DNA of 14,072 nucleotides from Frankiaceae bacterium (GTDB lineage Bacteria > Actinomycetota > Actinomycetes > Mycobacteriales > SCTD01), in NCBI GenBank assembly GCA_947479995.1, contig CANKBT010000046.1:1-14072 (forward strand), given 5' to 3'. Both the position numbers and the translations under genes were made by a program. Shown here piece after piece: positions 13,923 through 14,072 of the stretch. The stretch's first letter is position 1. Each line of letters starts with the position of its first letter. The notes under the pieces were generated by a model, which was given only the letters and a program-made list of their open reading frames with translations, ran no database searches and had not been told where the DNA came from.

Positions 13923-13936
13923 GTTGAAGGTTCAAC
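13923..13936. promoter_or_regulatory. Operator-like palindrome GTTGAA-GG-TTCAAC
   Basis: A perfect 6-bp inverted repeat with a 2-base centre lies directly after the -10 box and overlaps the predicted transcription start. This is an ideal position for a repressor. TTGAA-N2-TTCAA half-sites are of the kind bound by MarR-type regulators, which often control glyoxalase-fold genes; the regulator is not in the window. Confidence 0.55.
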
Positions 13937-13952
13937 GAAGGGACCGGACACC

Positions 13953-14072
13953 ATGGCCGTCAGCCGCCTCAACCACGCCGTCCTGCACGTCCGCGAGACC
14001 GCGCGCACCGTCGCGTTCTACCGCGACGTCCTCGGCTTCTCCGTCGTCGCCGAGCTGCCCGGCGGGCACGGC
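13953..14072 (+). CDS. VOC-family protein (glyoxalase/bleomycin resistance/dioxygenase fold), 5' end only
   Basis: The first 40 residues are present, starting MAVSRLNHAVLHVRE and continuing FYRDVLGFSVVAELPGG. This is the classic opening of a vicinal-oxygen-chelate module: an early His (His8) as first metal ligand, then the F-Y-x-D-V-L-G-F helix. The gene runs off the right edge, so the second half-module and remaining metal ligands cannot be seen, and glyoxalase, ring-cleavage dioxygenase or drug-binding function cannot be separated. The start is ATG 13953. The upstream sequence (GAAGGGACCGG) gives only a modest ribosome binding site. Confidence 0.85.
   Translation, partial: MAVSRLNHAVLHVRETARTVAFYRDVLGFSVVAELPGGHG

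Overview
The window is about 75% G+C by eye, with the strong third-position G/C bias, frequent GTG starts and overlapping start/stop codons of a high-GC actinomycete. Family content agrees: a DHA2 MFS pump, a cysteine dioxygenase-rhodanese pair behind a Cys-Arg-ending leader peptide, an MpaB-type oxygenase with a MerR regulator, a STAS protein and UBP zinc-finger fusions. I cannot name a genus. No RNA genes, insertion sequences, CRISPR arrays or phage genes were seen. The window is almost solidly coding; the longest non-coding gap is about 170 bp (13380-13552).

Layout. (1) 1-1525, minus: the 5' part of a zinc-ribbon multi-pass membrane protein that runs off the left edge. (2) 1596-3047, minus: a DHA2-type drug/H+ antiporter, divergent from (3) 3080-4103, plus: a 24-residue leader peptide ending Ser-Cys-Arg, a cysteine dioxygenase and a rhodanese. 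This looks like a small cysteine/sulfane-sulfur unit with possible cysteine-responsive attenuation. (4) 4179-9243, plus: three tightly coupled genes. The first is a receiver/thioredoxin-like/thioredoxin-reductase-like flavoprotein without the redox CxxC. The second is a soluble histidine kinase with a cyclic-nucleotide-binding-like domain. The third is a CPA2 cation:proton antiporter carrying an RCK domain and a C-terminal UBP-type zinc finger. Kinase, receiver-flavoprotein output and ion transporter look like one signalling/redox/ion-homeostasis system, and this is the most interesting part of the window.

(5) 13379 down to 9271, minus: five overlapping genes reading polytopic membrane protein, 61-residue small membrane protein, MerR regulator, MpaB-family oxygenase, Nudix hydrolase. 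Every junction overlaps by 1-20 bases, so this is very probably one operon. The large membrane protein has a duplicated Asp/His-rich motif that suggests a metal or heme site. (6) 13380-13552: a divergent intergenic region with at least six GTCAC/GTGAC pentamers, arranged partly as perfect inverted repeats. (7) 13553-13909, plus: a STAS-domain protein without the usual phosphorylatable serine. (8) 13953-end, plus: the start of a VOC/glyoxalase-family gene behind a clear -10 box and a GTTGAA-GG-TTCAAC operator-like palindrome.

Several genes begin 6-8 bases downstream of a -10-like hexamer and have no Shine-Dalgarno sequence, which suggests leaderless transcripts. All function calls come from reading motifs; no database search was run.
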